From: Amblyomma americanum
Taxonomy: Eukaryota; Arthropoda; Arachnida; Ixodida; Ixodidae
DNA: 64,000 nucleotides
Reading direction: 5' to 3'
Assembly: GCF_052857255.1 (NCBI RefSeq)
Contig: NC_135497.1
Span: forward strand, 347,526,799 to 347,590,798
Both the position numbers and the translations under genes were made by a program. Of the stretch, positions 11,471 to 22,800 are shown one piece after another. The notes under the pieces are model-generated. The model saw only the letters and a list, made by a program, of their open reading frames with translations. It had not been told where the DNA came from and made no database searches. Position 1 is the stretch's first letter. Each line of letters begins with the position of its first letter.

Positions 11471-12784
11471 TGTGATGACCCCCATAATGCGCAGGTCCAC
11501 ACGGGACGGAGAGGCAAAGAGACACCGTATGGCTCAGTTTAAACAAACAGGTATATTCAATAATTACACATAATTAAGGTTATACATCAGAGGCTGGGGC
11601 GTCCGAGCTTACGTGCCGACGACTTCATGGGGGCGATGGAGTGGCTCCGGAGTTGGGCTCGAGCGGTTGCTGGCAGAAGCTGCACGCCGTCGGGCTTCGG
11701 CGCTGAAGGCCCTCTTGGCGAACGATGTCGTCCTGAGCGTGTATGCAGTAGAATTTCAGTAGTCGTCCGTTTCTTCGAGGATGGTTCACAAACCCTTCCT
11801 CTAGTGTCGTTCGGCTTGGAAGATGAACAGGAGGCGAGCTTGTAGATGATGACAGCAGAGCATAATTTTACAACATGCATATACAGAGAGTTAAACTGGA
11901 AAAAGCAGAACTGAATTTACAAAAGAACAAACTTTGCACTACTTTACTCATCGACCGGGCAGGTTAGTGCCTAAGTAGCATCACATTACATACTAAGCAT
12001 GGAGCCCCAGCTCAGACTGCACTGCATCCGTTTACATGTGCTTTTAAGCACTTGATTAACAAAGGACTAAGGGCGGTCATTTCCAGTGGCCCGCCCAAAG
12101 CATCAATTCTCCAATCCAAAATAACATGTGAGATGGGGACAACCCCTTGGGTTGGGCTTAGCCTCAAACCCAGAGTATGTTAACAATACAAACTAAATAA
12201 ACAACAAAAACGCCACCACTCTCTCTCAAGTGAGAGTATACACAGGCTCTCTCTTCGGAGCTAATTCACTAGCGCCTGTCTTTCCACATTCTTGGCGAGT
12301 ACTGCCTGTCCGCCATGACAGGTGTCCGTCACGGCCCTTCTGGGAATGCGCTTTTGTTCACGAGGCAGGGCGGGAAGCTTTGGGTGCCTTCCCGGCGATA
12401 GCCCACGTCGAAAGGGGAAGGAGGGAAAGAATGTTGTCTTCGCGGTAGCGCATAGCGTCGGCAGTGGTACGGCGCGCTCTGGCCCGCTGACAGCTCCCTT
12501 GTCCTGGAATGTGCCCGGGAGGGCCGCACCTGGAACGGCCACGCAAATTGGGGAGGATAAAGCCTGTTTCCCCGCGGCGGCGGCGGCGGGTCCGGTTGTT
12601 CTGGTCGTCACTCAAAGAGCATGGCTGGGTAATTGATGATGCCGCTGTCACGGCGGCGGGTCCCTTCGTTCTGGTCGTCACTCAAAGTGCATGGCTGGGT
12701 AATTGATGATGCCGCTGTCATCTGGGTCCCCGTCTACGCCGCGCCGTGGAACGCGGAACCTCGCAGCACACAAGGAATGTCACA
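11471..12784 (-). repeat. 5' LTR of the gypsy element (1314 bp)
   Basis: It runs from TGTGATGACC at 11471 to ATGTCACA at 12784, the start of the element in its own orientation. It is near-identical to the other LTR but with a single copy of the 299-bp block. It would carry the promoter and polyadenylation signals. The 70-bp repeat pair lies at 12581-12720. Confidence 0.95.
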
Positions 12785-13158
12785 AAGTCGATGCACATGC
12801 TTTTTTACTGTTGCGAGCACTTGCAGAACGCTTACGATACCACTTCCTCTGTGCTTGCGATCCGAGCACACAGCAGCCCAGCGCACGCTTCCCAAAGAAG
12901 GGAAAAACTGCGTGGTCGCGATGTAGCAGGTCTCGACGTGAGCATACTCTGAGCGAAATAATATTTCGTGATTTTTTTCATCAATTCAAGTAATTGCATG
13001 AGGCGGGGAGAAATCGGCTGTGTTCAGATCAGCTAATTTTTCGCATCATATGATTTTTGGAAAGCAATGAACGCGACACACTAACTGATCCGTTTCCGTA
13101 GCTTGCCCTGTGTTTGCTGTCGCTTTCATTATTTTATCTCTCATTTCTTGTGTTCCAG

Positions 13159-13256
13159 TAACAAAAGCGGAGCTTATCCAGAGGATGACGAAGAGAAAAA
13201 TCACTGCAATGGACCTTGAAAAGTCTGAGCCAGCAACAACAGTTGCACAGATACAT
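13159..13256 (+). pseudogene. BEN-domain gene relic, exon 2
   Basis: A pyrimidine-rich tract ending TGTTCCAG is followed by an open 98-bp exon encoding TKAELIQRMTKRKITAMDLE and a short acidic tail, then a GTATGT donor at 13257. Two leading bases complete the split codon from exon 1, and the exon ends in phase 0. The ELIQRMTKRKI segment resembles the part that follows the N-terminal module in the same tick protein type. The exon itself has no lesions. Confidence 0.5.
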
Positions 13257-13380
13257 GTATGTACTGAGCGAAGTTTTACTGCGGATGCCTCTGCTACTGC
13301 CACTCGCACGCTTATCAGTCGCAATATGTACATTACATAGCAGCATACTTCAGAGCCAGACAGGCGTCTCTGTCTGTGTT

Positions 13381-13500
13381 TGTCTAAAATATTTATGGTT
13401 GCGGGAAGCAGCCAGGCTCCCTTCACAAGTTTCATTTTTCGTATTGCCTCCTCGCATTGTTGTCTAAAATATTTATTGTTTAGGGGAGCAGCCAGGCTGC
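13381..13500. repeat. 80-bp direct repeat, about 1.5 copies
   Basis: TGTCTAAAATATTTAT begins at 13381 and again at 13461, each followed by a GCAGCCAGGCT block. It is a local duplication in the intron with no coding content. The neighbouring 13700-13770 has short TAATAATTATTATT runs. Confidence 0.6.
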
Positions 13501-13509
13501 CTTCAGCAA

Positions 13510-15130
13510 AAGAGCTTTGTAGCGAGCCCACCGATACGTCGTTGAGGGACAGCGCACTTCTCTCAACGCAGCACGTTGTCTTAGCTTCGGCTTGCAACTC
13601 GGTGGCCTGTTTTCTCAGTGCCATGATGCTGGTTAAATATATGTATTGCTGGAAATTTATAAGCCCTGCTTTTCTTCGGTTATGCGGCTTACCAAATCGA
13701 ATCGGGCCACGTGAGACACGGCTAGGGCCTCTAATAATTATTATTCACGAGGGGTGATAATTATTATTCACGTGTCTATCGAAAACACCGGCGCCGCGCT
13801 GTGGGCTACAACTGCGGTGGGCACTCTCCGGTCGGGGCGGCTCTTGTCAAGACACGATCAATTACTGGAAGGCACCGTTTCCCTCTTACCGTCATCTGTC
13901 CATCATCGGTCGCTTCTTGCAGGGAACCAGTCAAAGGGGGAAGGTCATTCGCATCGAGCCGAGCGTGGGAAGAACAGGCTCCTTCCCAGCTAGTCATCCT
14001 TTTTGTGCAGTCGTCGTCCACCTGATGACGCTGTCGAAATTGCCGCTGCTGTTGCTGCGCCACCGTGGTCATCCCTGTCGATGGGATCTGCACCTTAATC
14101 CTCTTCGGCTGGTGTGCATTCCGTACATAACAGGCCCAACGCGGACGCCACCGAAAGCTCCCCATTTGACTTTCAAACAAAATGGGTGCTGTCTACTCTT
14201 GTAAACGGAAGGGCAGCCACACAGAACAAGCAGGGATGGAGGACTAAAGCTAGTAGACCAAGCGGAAGGGAGAAAAACCTCTGAGAGGGAATGGAAGGAG
14301 AGGAGCATGGAAAAGTAGCTAGTTTGCCATATATGTAACTCCAATATAATGTATTTTATTAAAGAATACTTTGCGGTTCTGTGTTCTGGGGACGGTGCCT
14401 CACAACAAACTTGGTAGAGGACATTTTCAGCCAGAGGGTGGTCGGGGCCCTTTAAGTAGTGGCTGCCGGCTGGCGTGCATGTGTACTCTGCCAAATTTTT
14501 TGTTAAAAATTTTTATTCTCTACGGAGGTAATTTTCATTTGACAGCTGAAGATGAAGCATAACCTTGCGTGTGCCGATTCGGTCGTTGCCATAAAGCTTG
14601 GTGCTCGGGTCTTCTGCCACAAGTGCTTAAAATACCTGAGAAATACCGTATGCATACTTCTCCTTGCATTTGACTCATCAAAAAGAAAAATTTCCCAGTG
14701 TGGATCATCATGCCTGCACACACAGTCCGGGACCGACATGCAAGACCAGATTGTAATGCCTGTCATTCGAGTGCTAGCTTTGCAGTAAAAGCGATAGCAT
14801 ACAGACACGACGTGCAGCTAAATTTGTACAGTACACGCACTTCAGAAAAATGTTCAACCAGCTGATATGCACGGTTGTCAAAATTATGCGTGCATTACTT
14901 GCTGGCAGCAACATTAACAGCTGGAGGGCGGCAGACAACAGTTGAGCGGAACATACCCGGATTGTTTTTTGTTTACAGCCCACAGGAATTAGTTCACAAA
15001 CAGAAATTGCAACTACCACAGGAGAGTCAGTATAGGCAGGGTCGATCATTGGCGCCCAAGTAATTAGTGTATAGTTAACAAATATGCAATAATCTTTGAC
15101 TACAGCATGTTGTTTGAGCAGTGCATGCGC
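13510..15130. other. Intronic DNA without recognisable features
   Basis: No domain-bearing frame, transposon end or RNA gene is visible. Open frames here are short or lack motifs. It would be intron of the decayed BEN-type gene. Confidence 0.4.
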
Positions 15131-15141
15131 AGTTTTTCCCT

Positions 15142-15212
15142 CCTCCTCATCATCAGCCTCACTACACCCACAGGGCAAAATACTCTCCCATGTCTTTCCA
15201 ATTAACGCAGTC
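15142..15212 (-). mobile_element. 3' tail fragment of an RTE-like LINE
   Basis: TCATCATCAGCCTCACTACA followed by CTCTCCCATGTCTTTCCAATTAA matches the tail of the better-preserved LINE at 16098-16397 in the same orientation. Only about 70 bp remain. Confidence 0.6.
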
Positions 15213-16097
15213 CAATTAACCCTCCTGTGTGGTGTCAAATGCAAGTCTTTAGAGTGCGACTGCCCGTCACATATGCTTTTGAGGATATCTCGAAGCATAC
15301 ATGCAGACTTCACGACAGCACACAATGCACTGAAGGACATATACTTGCGTTGTTGCCGCCGATGTATGCACCTGAGTGCAAGGATCCGCAGCTGCCCTGA
15401 ATAACTAACGTCCTTTCTTTCGCTCCCAAGGATCAGATTTCTACCGTACGCATGCGAGCAATGAGACGCAACAGCACGCAAAGCAGCAGAGGGCACTCGC
15501 CTTCCGTGATCCATGGACGGCCTTGGCGCAATGATTGCCAGCAGGCTGGTTCTGGCGGCGACCAGTTCATGTGAGCATGATGCACCTTCATGTCAGGAGT
15601 GAATTTTCTGGCAGGGAACAGGCTCACCGAGCGCGGCAATTTGAAAAAGCCCAATGATAAATTAAAGATGTATAGACACCTAATTTTGGTAGCATGTTTT
15701 CTTCTCTACAATGATTCAGAAGACACTACTATGAATGAATCATCATGTGGTGTTTGCCTGGGACCTATAAATAATTTATAAACGAATTTTTCTGTCATGC
15801 TGTCTCGGTTTCAACAGCCGAGTGAAGACTGTGACATCAGAGAGGTTATATGTAACGTGAAGCATGGAAAAAATGCGATATAATTGCTGCTTGATCGTTT
15901 TAATTCAGTACAATGTTGAAGCCAGCCGTTCTCAATAGTCGGGATGACTAATGTAGCAGCGCCGATTATATTGCAGTTTTTCATGCCTCGCATGACCTAT
16001 AAGCTCACTTTGATGTCATAGTCCCCATTCAGGTCTTGAAACTGAAACACCGCAAGAAAGAAATTCGATTATAAATTATTTAGTAGTCATGAGAGAA

Positions 16098-17284
16098 TCT
16101 TCATCATCATCAGCCTGATTACACCCACTGCATGGTGAAGGCCTCTCCCATGTCTCTCCAATTAACCATGTCTTGCCAGCTGCGCCCACCTTATGCCTGC
16201 AAACTTCTTAATTTCATACGCCCACCTAACCTTCTGCCACCCCCTGCTATGCTTTCTCTTGGAATACCTTAAGGACCAACAGCTATCTTACCTTCGCATT
16301 ACATTCCCCGCTCAAGCCAATTTCTTCCTCTTGATGTTGGCTAGGATGTCATTAACCCGCGTGTGTTCCCTCAACCACTCTTCCTGCTTCCGGTCTCTTA
16401 AAGGAGCATAGACACCTAATTTTGGTGGCATATTTTCTTTTCTTCAATGATGCAGAAGACACTACTATGCATGAATCACCATGTGATGTTTGCCTACGAT
16501 CGCTAAATAATTAAAAATTGTTTTTTCCTGCAATGCTGTTTCAGTTTTGGAACAGCCGAACAATGGCTCTGACGTCAAAAAGGGCTTTTCCTTCACGTGA
16601 GCCACGGAAAACTTCCCATAGAATCGATGCTTCATTGTTCTAATTTACTGCAGTGTCTAAATCAGCCTTCCTCAATTGCTGGAATGACAACAAATGTGCA
16701 AGCAGCGATTATATTGCTGTTTTTTTATGTCTCGTGACATGTAAGCACACATTGACGTCACTGTCCTTGTTCAAGTGTTGAAGCCGAAACTGGACGAAAA
16801 AGAAATGCTATTATAAATTATTAAGCAGTCGTTAGAGATTACTAGCTGCTACTCCATGTATAATAATGCCTTATGCATCATTACAAACAAGAAAACACGC
16901 ACCCAAACGGTAGGTGTTATACTGCTTTAACGTTCCGCCTATCATTTTTCTTTCCGTGGCTCACTGCGTTCTCCTCAGCTTAAGCTGAACCCTTTTTGTT
17001 AGCCTCCACGTTTCTGCCCCATAGATGGGTACTGGTAAGATACAGCTGTTGTACACAATTCTCTTGAGGGATATTGGTAAACTGCCATTTATGACCTGAG
17101 AGACCCTGCCATATGTGCTCCATCGCAATCTTATCCTTCTAGTTATTTCACTCATGATCCAGATAAGTGGCCACTATTGATACCTGCCTTAAATAGACGT
17201 ATTCCTTTACCACTTCCTTTACCTCGCTACCAATTGTGAACTGCTGTTCTCTTGCTAGACTTGAGAATAGGAGAACACCACAAG
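16098..17284 (-). mobile_element. RTE-like LINE, 5'-truncated 3' end, inserted in the outer MITE
   Basis: Read on the - strand, the protein runs VKEVVKEYVYLRQ, then SEITRRIRLRWSTYGRVSQV, ILPVPIYGAETWRLTK, then (beyond the inner MITE) RKQEEWLREHTRVNDI and a diverged WAGHV/GRP-type tail. This is the C-terminal region of RTE/BovB-type reverse transcriptases. It ends in a GATGATGATGAAG microsatellite, as RTE elements often do. Several stops and one frame change show decay. The inner MITE at 16402-16926 interrupts it at a TTAA. Confidence 0.75.
16402..16926. mobile_element. Inner TTAA-flanked MITE (525 bp) inserted in the LINE
   Basis: TTAA at 16398-16401 and 16927-16930 bracket the element. The left terminus AGGAGCATAGACACC and reverse-complemented right terminus AGCAGTATAACACC are inverted repeats. 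Removing the element plus one TTAA joins ...KMIGGT to LRDRKQEEW in the LINE frame, as expected for a precise insertion. No open frame of note; non-autonomous. Confidence 0.85.
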
Positions 17285-17390
17285 GTAATCCATGTATAAT
17301 AATGCCTGATGCCTCATTAGAAAGAAAAAACACACACCCAAAAGATGGGTGTTTATACTCCTTTAAAGCTAGTTGGTGCATTACAGAATG

Positions 17391-17699
17391 TCCCGCCGCG
17401 GTGGCTCAGTGGTTCGGGCGCTCGACTACTGATCCGGAGTTCCCGGGTTCGAACCCTACCGCGGCGGCTGCGTTTTTATGGAAGAAAAACGCTAAGGCCC
17501 CCGTGTGCTGTGCGATGTCAGTGCACGTTAAAGATCCCCAGGTGGTCGAAATTATTCCGGAGCCCTCCACTACGGCACCTCTTCTTCCTTTCTTCTTTCA
17601 CTCCCTCGTTTATCCCTTCCCTTACGGCGCGGTTCAGGTGTCCAACGATATATGTGACAGATACTGCGCCATTTCCTTCCCCCAAAACCAATTATTATT
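17391..17699 (+). mobile_element. tRNA-derived SINE (Ruka-like), full length
   Basis: The head has a Pol III A box (TGGCTCAGTGG) and B box (GGTTCGAACCC). It is followed by the body GTGCACGTTAAAGATCCCCA and GGAGCCCTCCACTACGGCAC, ending in (ATT)n. A 12-bp target-site duplication ATTACAGAATGT flanks it (17379-17390 and 17700-17711). The body matches the tick Ruka SINE as I remember it. It would be mobilised by a LINE in trans. Confidence 0.88.
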
Positions 17700-17976
17700 A
17701 TTACAGAATGTGAGTCACCAGTGTTACCAGTCAAACCCTTTAACATGATATTTTGTTCGGTTGATTGAAGTCAAGTTTTTTGTGTTCTAGTTAATGGTAT
17801 TTCATTATTTCTTTGCTCCTTATTTGGAAAAATTATTTCTCAGGACTCTGACCAGGCTCAAGAAGTGTAATGTGATAGTAAACTGAATATGTTTAAAAAT
17901 CCTCTGAAGTTGCCCTTTAATTTACCTTGTACATTAGTCTTTTGTAGCAAATGTGAACACTTTTCATACTTTGCAG

Positions 17977-18041
17977 TCTTCCACTAGCATGGATCCTGCT
18001 GCACCACAGAACCCGGATATCTTGCTGAGGTCAGCAGCCAG
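17977..18041 (+). pseudogene. BEN-domain gene relic, exon 3 (copy a)
   Basis: TTTGCAG acceptor, then 65 bp encoding SSTSMDPAAPQNPDILLRSAA, then a GTATGA donor at 18042. It enters in phase 0, as exon 2 leaves, and exits in phase 2, which fits the BEN exon at 25233 exactly. The sequence is a low-complexity linker. It has no lesion of its own. Confidence 0.5.
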
Positions 18042-18079
18042 GTATGAAGGTGTCGCATATTTAGAATGTAAGACAAGTG

Positions 18080-18420
18080 GGCTTTGATGCCCCATCGGTC
18101 AGTGCTAATAAAGGAGCAAAACACAGACGGAAGTCGAGGCTGACAAAGTTCACTTTGGTGCTCAGGAACGCTTGGCTACCAGGGTGCGCCGTGCTAACAA
18201 AGATTGTGGCCGTCCACACTTCTTGTTTGATTTGCGTCTTTACATTTGTGGAGGGGCTGGGTGCGCCGTGCTAACAAGAAGTGTCGACGGCCACAATCAT
18301 TGCTAGTACAGCGCACCTCGGTAGCCAAGCGTTCCTATGCGCCAAACTGAACTTTGTCAGCCTCGTCTTCCGCCTGTGTTTTACTCCTTCTTCAGCACGG
18401 GGCGCTGGGGCATCAAAGCT
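18080..18420. mobile_element. Foldback element with 148-bp arms
   Basis: The left arm (18080-18227) beginning GGCTTTGATGCCCC is inverted at 18273-18420, ending GGGGCATCAAAGC. About 45 bp separate the arms, and the arms differ at scattered positions. It lies in unit 1 of the duplicated segment and is absent at the matching place in unit 2 (after 24565), so it inserted after the duplication. No clear target-site duplication was found. Confidence 0.75.
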
Positions 18421-19670
18421 CAATTGTCGATCTTACAAAAATGATTTTGTAAGCTTGAAATGCTTTTAGCTCCCATCCTTGAGAAATGCAGGCAAACAAT
18501 CTAGAAACTGAAAACATGGGGTTGAGCATCACTGCACACCTCTCGGAAATGAGAAATTTTCTGTCCGAATGATTTGAAGCAGAAAACAAATTGCCTGCAG
18601 AGCAGCCCTAGGCACAATTTTAACCTGTGGCAGCTCAGAGCAGCTTTGCTTAGCGATGGCTTTGTGGTCGAAATGCAGTTTTTGTTTGTGTTCTAGTTGT
18701 TGATGTTTCATTATTTTGCAGAATTATTTCTTGCAACTGAGACAAGGTTCAAGAAGTGTAATGTGATAGTAAACTCAAAGTGCTTTAAAATCCCCTGGAG
18801 ATGCCAATTAAAGGAACACTGAGGAGAAATTGAAGTTGGTTTGTATCGATAGAATATAAGCTCTGATCACAAAAACGCCACTCCTACTGAAAACCAAAGC
18901 TCTTGTAAAGTACAAAATAGCAAGAACCAAAATACAGGTATCGCCGCCACAGGGCAATATCGCAAGTACAAGCGTGATGACGTCATTGGACAAGAGACGC
19001 CACCTTGGAGGAATTTTCTTTCCTACATGATGCTGCGAATCTCTGAGGCTGACAAAGGAAGGTTGCGCGGGTCAATATTGAAGTAAGTGTTGTTTTAAAA
19101 CCGATAGTGCACTTTTATCACACAAGGAAGACAGACAAAAGACAACCTGAATGTTGGAAGCAAAAAACGCCGATACTTGGCGGCGCCACAGGCGGCCAGG
19201 AGAGTTTCGACTTGTTATGGTGCTTCGCGTCTATGGGCTTTGTGTGCCTCATGGTTTTTTTTGACGCGTCTCGATTTACAGGCGCCGAGCAGCAGAGGAA
19301 CTCCAAGTGCGGCTTCAAGTGCTAGTTAACCTTTGAAGAAGCCTGTTAAGGCTGGTCAGATGATTGCCGCGGTCGATGAAAAACCATGATGGCACGATGG
19401 TCGGTGATCTTACAAGGCAGTGCGCAGTACAAAGAGCACTTGTGTCTTCGCACACTCACCCAGCGAAACATTCCTGGCTGTGCCAGTCAACTTCGAACTA
19501 CTTAACGAACATTTTTTGTTAGAGACGGGAGACAGGGTACAAGGCAGTTAAGAAAAATATGCTGATGGCCTAGCTCTGTTAAGCCAGCATATACGTAGCG
19601 AAAACGCGGAGACTTCTGCATCGGAAGAGTGCACTCACTAGATGCGCCTTTATTCATGGTTAAATCTTGA

Positions 19671-19740
19671 GCCGTCGTGGCGGAGTGGTAGAGTCCGCCT
19701 CAAACCACAATGGCCCTGGCTCGATTCCGAGCCTCGGCAC
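19671..19740 (+). other. tRNA-like module inside element Y
   Basis: A 70-base segment has an A-box-like TGGCGGAGTGG (19678-19688) and a B-box-like GGCTCGATTCC (19718-19728) at tRNA spacing. The acceptor ends pair for only about four bases and no good anticodon arm is seen, so it is not a functional tRNA gene. The same module occurs inverted in X (about 22056-22123) and degraded near 35160-35230. Confidence 0.55.
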
Positions 19741-19839
19741 AGGTTTTTTTTATTCAGTGAGTGGGCGGGGGGTTTCAGTGGCGCGCATATATGCCGCCAC
19801 CGAATACGTTGGTTAGCGGATAAGCGCAGGCTCTGTTAA

Positions 19840-22800
19840 AGGGGCAGTTAGGAGAACTGTATCAATTTATTTTTGTTAGCAAAATCTGATAGTTCGTCAT
19901 TTCAAGGCATTATTGCCGCCTGTCCAGGAGTGAAAGGTGCATTTATTTCAAAGAAATTTGGATTCAAAGTTGAAAAAGTTTTTCTCGACACTCCGATTCA
20001 AACTCGGGAACTTTATGACATCACGGCGCACTCTTATGACGTTACAAGACTCAGTGACGTGAAACGTGACGTAAGCGCAGACGTGATTTCTCGCGGCTAG
20101 CGGTGTGGTCTAGCAGCCGAAATGAAAGCTACTGCCCCCGCACGTTGAAGGCATCTATCGGGGGTCGCTACCGTCGCTTCGTTGACGTTTGCACCGGCGT
20201 CTTGCCTGCGTTATGATTGATCCCGTTCCCGAACCTGACGACGAAGTTCTCGCAAAAACTCCGGCCAGCATTTCAGCGACCTCAGCCCTACAGAGCGTGC
20301 GATGCTTTTGAGGGAGCACGGTTAGGTTAGGTGCCAGCGGGTTGTATCCCCCTTCCGCCATGAGCAGCTGTTGCAAATTAAATATAACCTCAGAGCGGGG
20401 AGTCGCAAGGGGCCAAGACAAGGTCGGTGAGTCGCGCCCATTGAAGGCTGGCCGGGGCTTAGGGGCGAACGGAGTGCGATTCCTTGAACGGCGCGGTTGC
20501 ACGGTGCAGCAGGCGGCATCGAGGTCTCCCACGGTTGCAAGGGCCAGGTTATTTATTTTATTTTTTGCCAAAAAAACGGATGGGTACTCAAGGGCGCTTG
20601 CGTTTAAAGTTGGCGGCTTGAAAGTAATACCCCTGTCACACGGACATTTCGAGGGCCCTCGAACCGATAGTCGATGGACTCAAAGGCGATCGAGCGCTGC
20701 TACACGGGCAGTTTCAATGGCGATCGAGTCAATAGCCTATCGAGTCAACGGAGCAGCACGGAACTCCATCGAGATTTCGAGGGTCTTCGAGCGCTGCCCA
20801 AGGTTGCTAGCGTTGCTTCGAGCGGCGCCAAGCGCACTTTCGTACACGACACATTCAAGGTACAAAAGCATGAACAAACACTATTCGCTGAGAATTTAAT
20901 GCTAGCAGTCTGTACAATAATTCTAAAATTGTATCAGACTGGTTTTAACCGATTAAGCGCATTAATTTAGCGTTGCGGTCTTTGCGTTGTTTGCGTACTT
21001 TGCGTTGACAACATGGCGGCGCCCTGCCCGCCCGCTAATCCCTCAAAGCAATATCGTGTTCTAAGCTGTTGTATTCGCCTTCGATTTCCCATTCTTACCC
21101 TTGCATAAAGTTTCAAGAGACAAATAGCTTTTGTTTTTCGGATATCAAGGCGACTTCCCATGTGTTAAGCGTGACGAAGCAGCGCTCCAACGCAGTTGGG
21201 CTGGCTTGGTTTTGGCTCGTCCTGTATTAGAGTGGCTACAGCAGTGTCTGCATCTGTCCGTCGCGTGCGTGCAATTAAAAGGGGTTTAAACGACATGCGC
21301 GTATGCGTGTATTTAAGCATTTCGTCTACATTTATCAAATATTTTTGTTATTTTTGTAAAATCTAAATTAGCGATTGTGGCGCCACACAAGCGTAGCGTG
21401 AGACACAAGAACCATTTCAATGACCATTGAGATTTGCCGTGTAGCAGCGACACAACTCCGTCGAGTTCGATGGTGATTGAGAGTCTCGAAGACCCTCGAC
21501 TGGATCAGCATTGAAACTGGCCGTGTGACAGGGGTATAAAGCCCACGCTTCAACGGCTTCCGCGAGTTTCCGGCGGTACGGGGTGTACTGGATCGGGCTC
21601 TCTCGCCCACTTGCATGTACCTTCAAATGTGTACTGTGAATGGATTAAATTAGCCGAGAGCTCGAAAAGAACAGCTGCGTCCAACTGCCGAAGCTATTGA
21701 ATGACGTCACAACTCGTACCTCGCCGCAGAGCTGAATCGGTCTGGCCGGGCCGGCGGCAGCTGGCGCACCCTTCGCAAAATAGAGACATGCTCCAAGTCT
21801 CCCCGCCAGTGCGATTAGAGTGCGCCGAAGCCGCCGAACGCGTCGGCGGTCAAGCACAGTTGGAGCATAGCGGGTCTCGGTTTGGCCGACGTGACGTCGC
21901 CATGCAGCGCGCGCGCGCGCATTACTCCGGAGTGTAAACGCACCTTAACAGAGCCTGCGCTTAACCGCTAACCAACGTATTCAGTGGCGGAACCTATGGT
22001 AGCCACTGAAACCCCCCGCCCACTCACTGAATAAAAAAAGAAACCTGTGCCCAGGCTTGGAATCGAACCAGGGCCTTTGTGGTTTGAGGCGGAGATTCTA
22101 CCACTCCGCCACGACGGCTCAAGAATCAACCATGAATAAAGGCGCATCTAGTGAATGCACTCTTCCGATGCAGAAATCTCCGCGCTTTCGCTACGTATAT
22201 CCTGGCCTAACACAGCTAGGCCATCAACAATTTTCTTAACTGCCTTGTACCTTGTCTCCCGTCTCTAATAAACGATTTCCGTTAAGTAGTTTGAAGTTGA
22301 CTGGCACAGCCGAGAATGTTTTGCCGGGCGAGCGTGTGAATACACAAGTGCTCTATATACTGTGAACTGCCTTGTACGATCACCGACCATCGTGCCATCA
22401 TAGTTTTTTATCGACCGTGGCGATCATTTGACCAGCCTTAACAGGCTCCTTCAAAGGTTAACTAGCACTTGAAGCGGCACTTGGAGTTCCTCTGCTGTTC
22501 GGCGCTTGTAAATCGAGGTGCATCAAAAACAAAACCATGAGGCACACAAAGCTCATAGACGCGAAGCGCCATAACAAATCGAAACTCTCCTGGCTGCCTG
22601 TTGCGCCGCCAAGCATTGGTTTTCTTTGCTTCCAACATTCAGGTTGTCTTTTGTCTGTCTTCCAGGTGTGATAAAAATGTGCTATCGGTTTTAAAACAAA
22701 ACTTACTTCAATATTGAACCGCGCAACCTTCTTTTGTCAGCCTCAGAGATTCGCAGCTTCCATGTAAAAAGGAACATTCCTTCAAGGTGGCGTCTCTTGT

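Larger units (their letters stand above)
4384..12784 (-). mobile_element. Near-complete Ty3/gypsy LTR retrotransposon, 8.4 kb, inserted in a BEN-gene intron
   Basis: Two LTRs (4384-5994 and 11471-12784) flank gag and pol read from high to low coordinates. The element ends in TGTGA...TCACA and is bordered by AAGT on both sides (4380-4383 and 12785-12788), a 4-bp target-site duplication. All expected parts are present: a tRNA-Leu primer site, gag with a CCHC knuckle, protease, RT, RNase H, integrase with a GPY/F-like tail, and a purine-rich tract. No envelope gene is seen between the pol stop (6488) and the 3' LTR; that 490 bp is non-coding. Apart from the 299-bp duplication, the LTRs differ at roughly 17-20 positions by eye (about 1.4%), so insertion is fairly recent. 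One nonsense codon in gag and one in pol suggest this copy is inactive. Confidence 0.95.
15666..17361. mobile_element. Outer TTAA-flanked MITE, split by a LINE insertion
   Basis: TTAA at 15662-15665 and 17362-17365 bracket the element. The left terminus AGATGTATAGACACC and the reverse complement of the right terminus, AGGAGTATAAACACC, form an inverted repeat. The left part (15666-16097) is homologous over its length to the inner MITE at 16402-16926, and the right part (17285-17361) matches the inner MITE's right end. The middle is a LINE fragment. There is no coding capacity. TTAA target duplication is typical of piggyBac-type transposases; the class is inferred. Confidence 0.75.

Noticed and set aside
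4384..12784. Endogenous retrovirus or virus-derived insertion
   Set aside because: No envelope gene; gag, pol order, integrase tail and LTRs fit a Ty3/gypsy retrotransposon.
19671..19740. Possible functional tRNA gene
   Set aside because: Acceptor pairing is only about four bases, no good anticodon arm exists, and it is repeated within a transposon.
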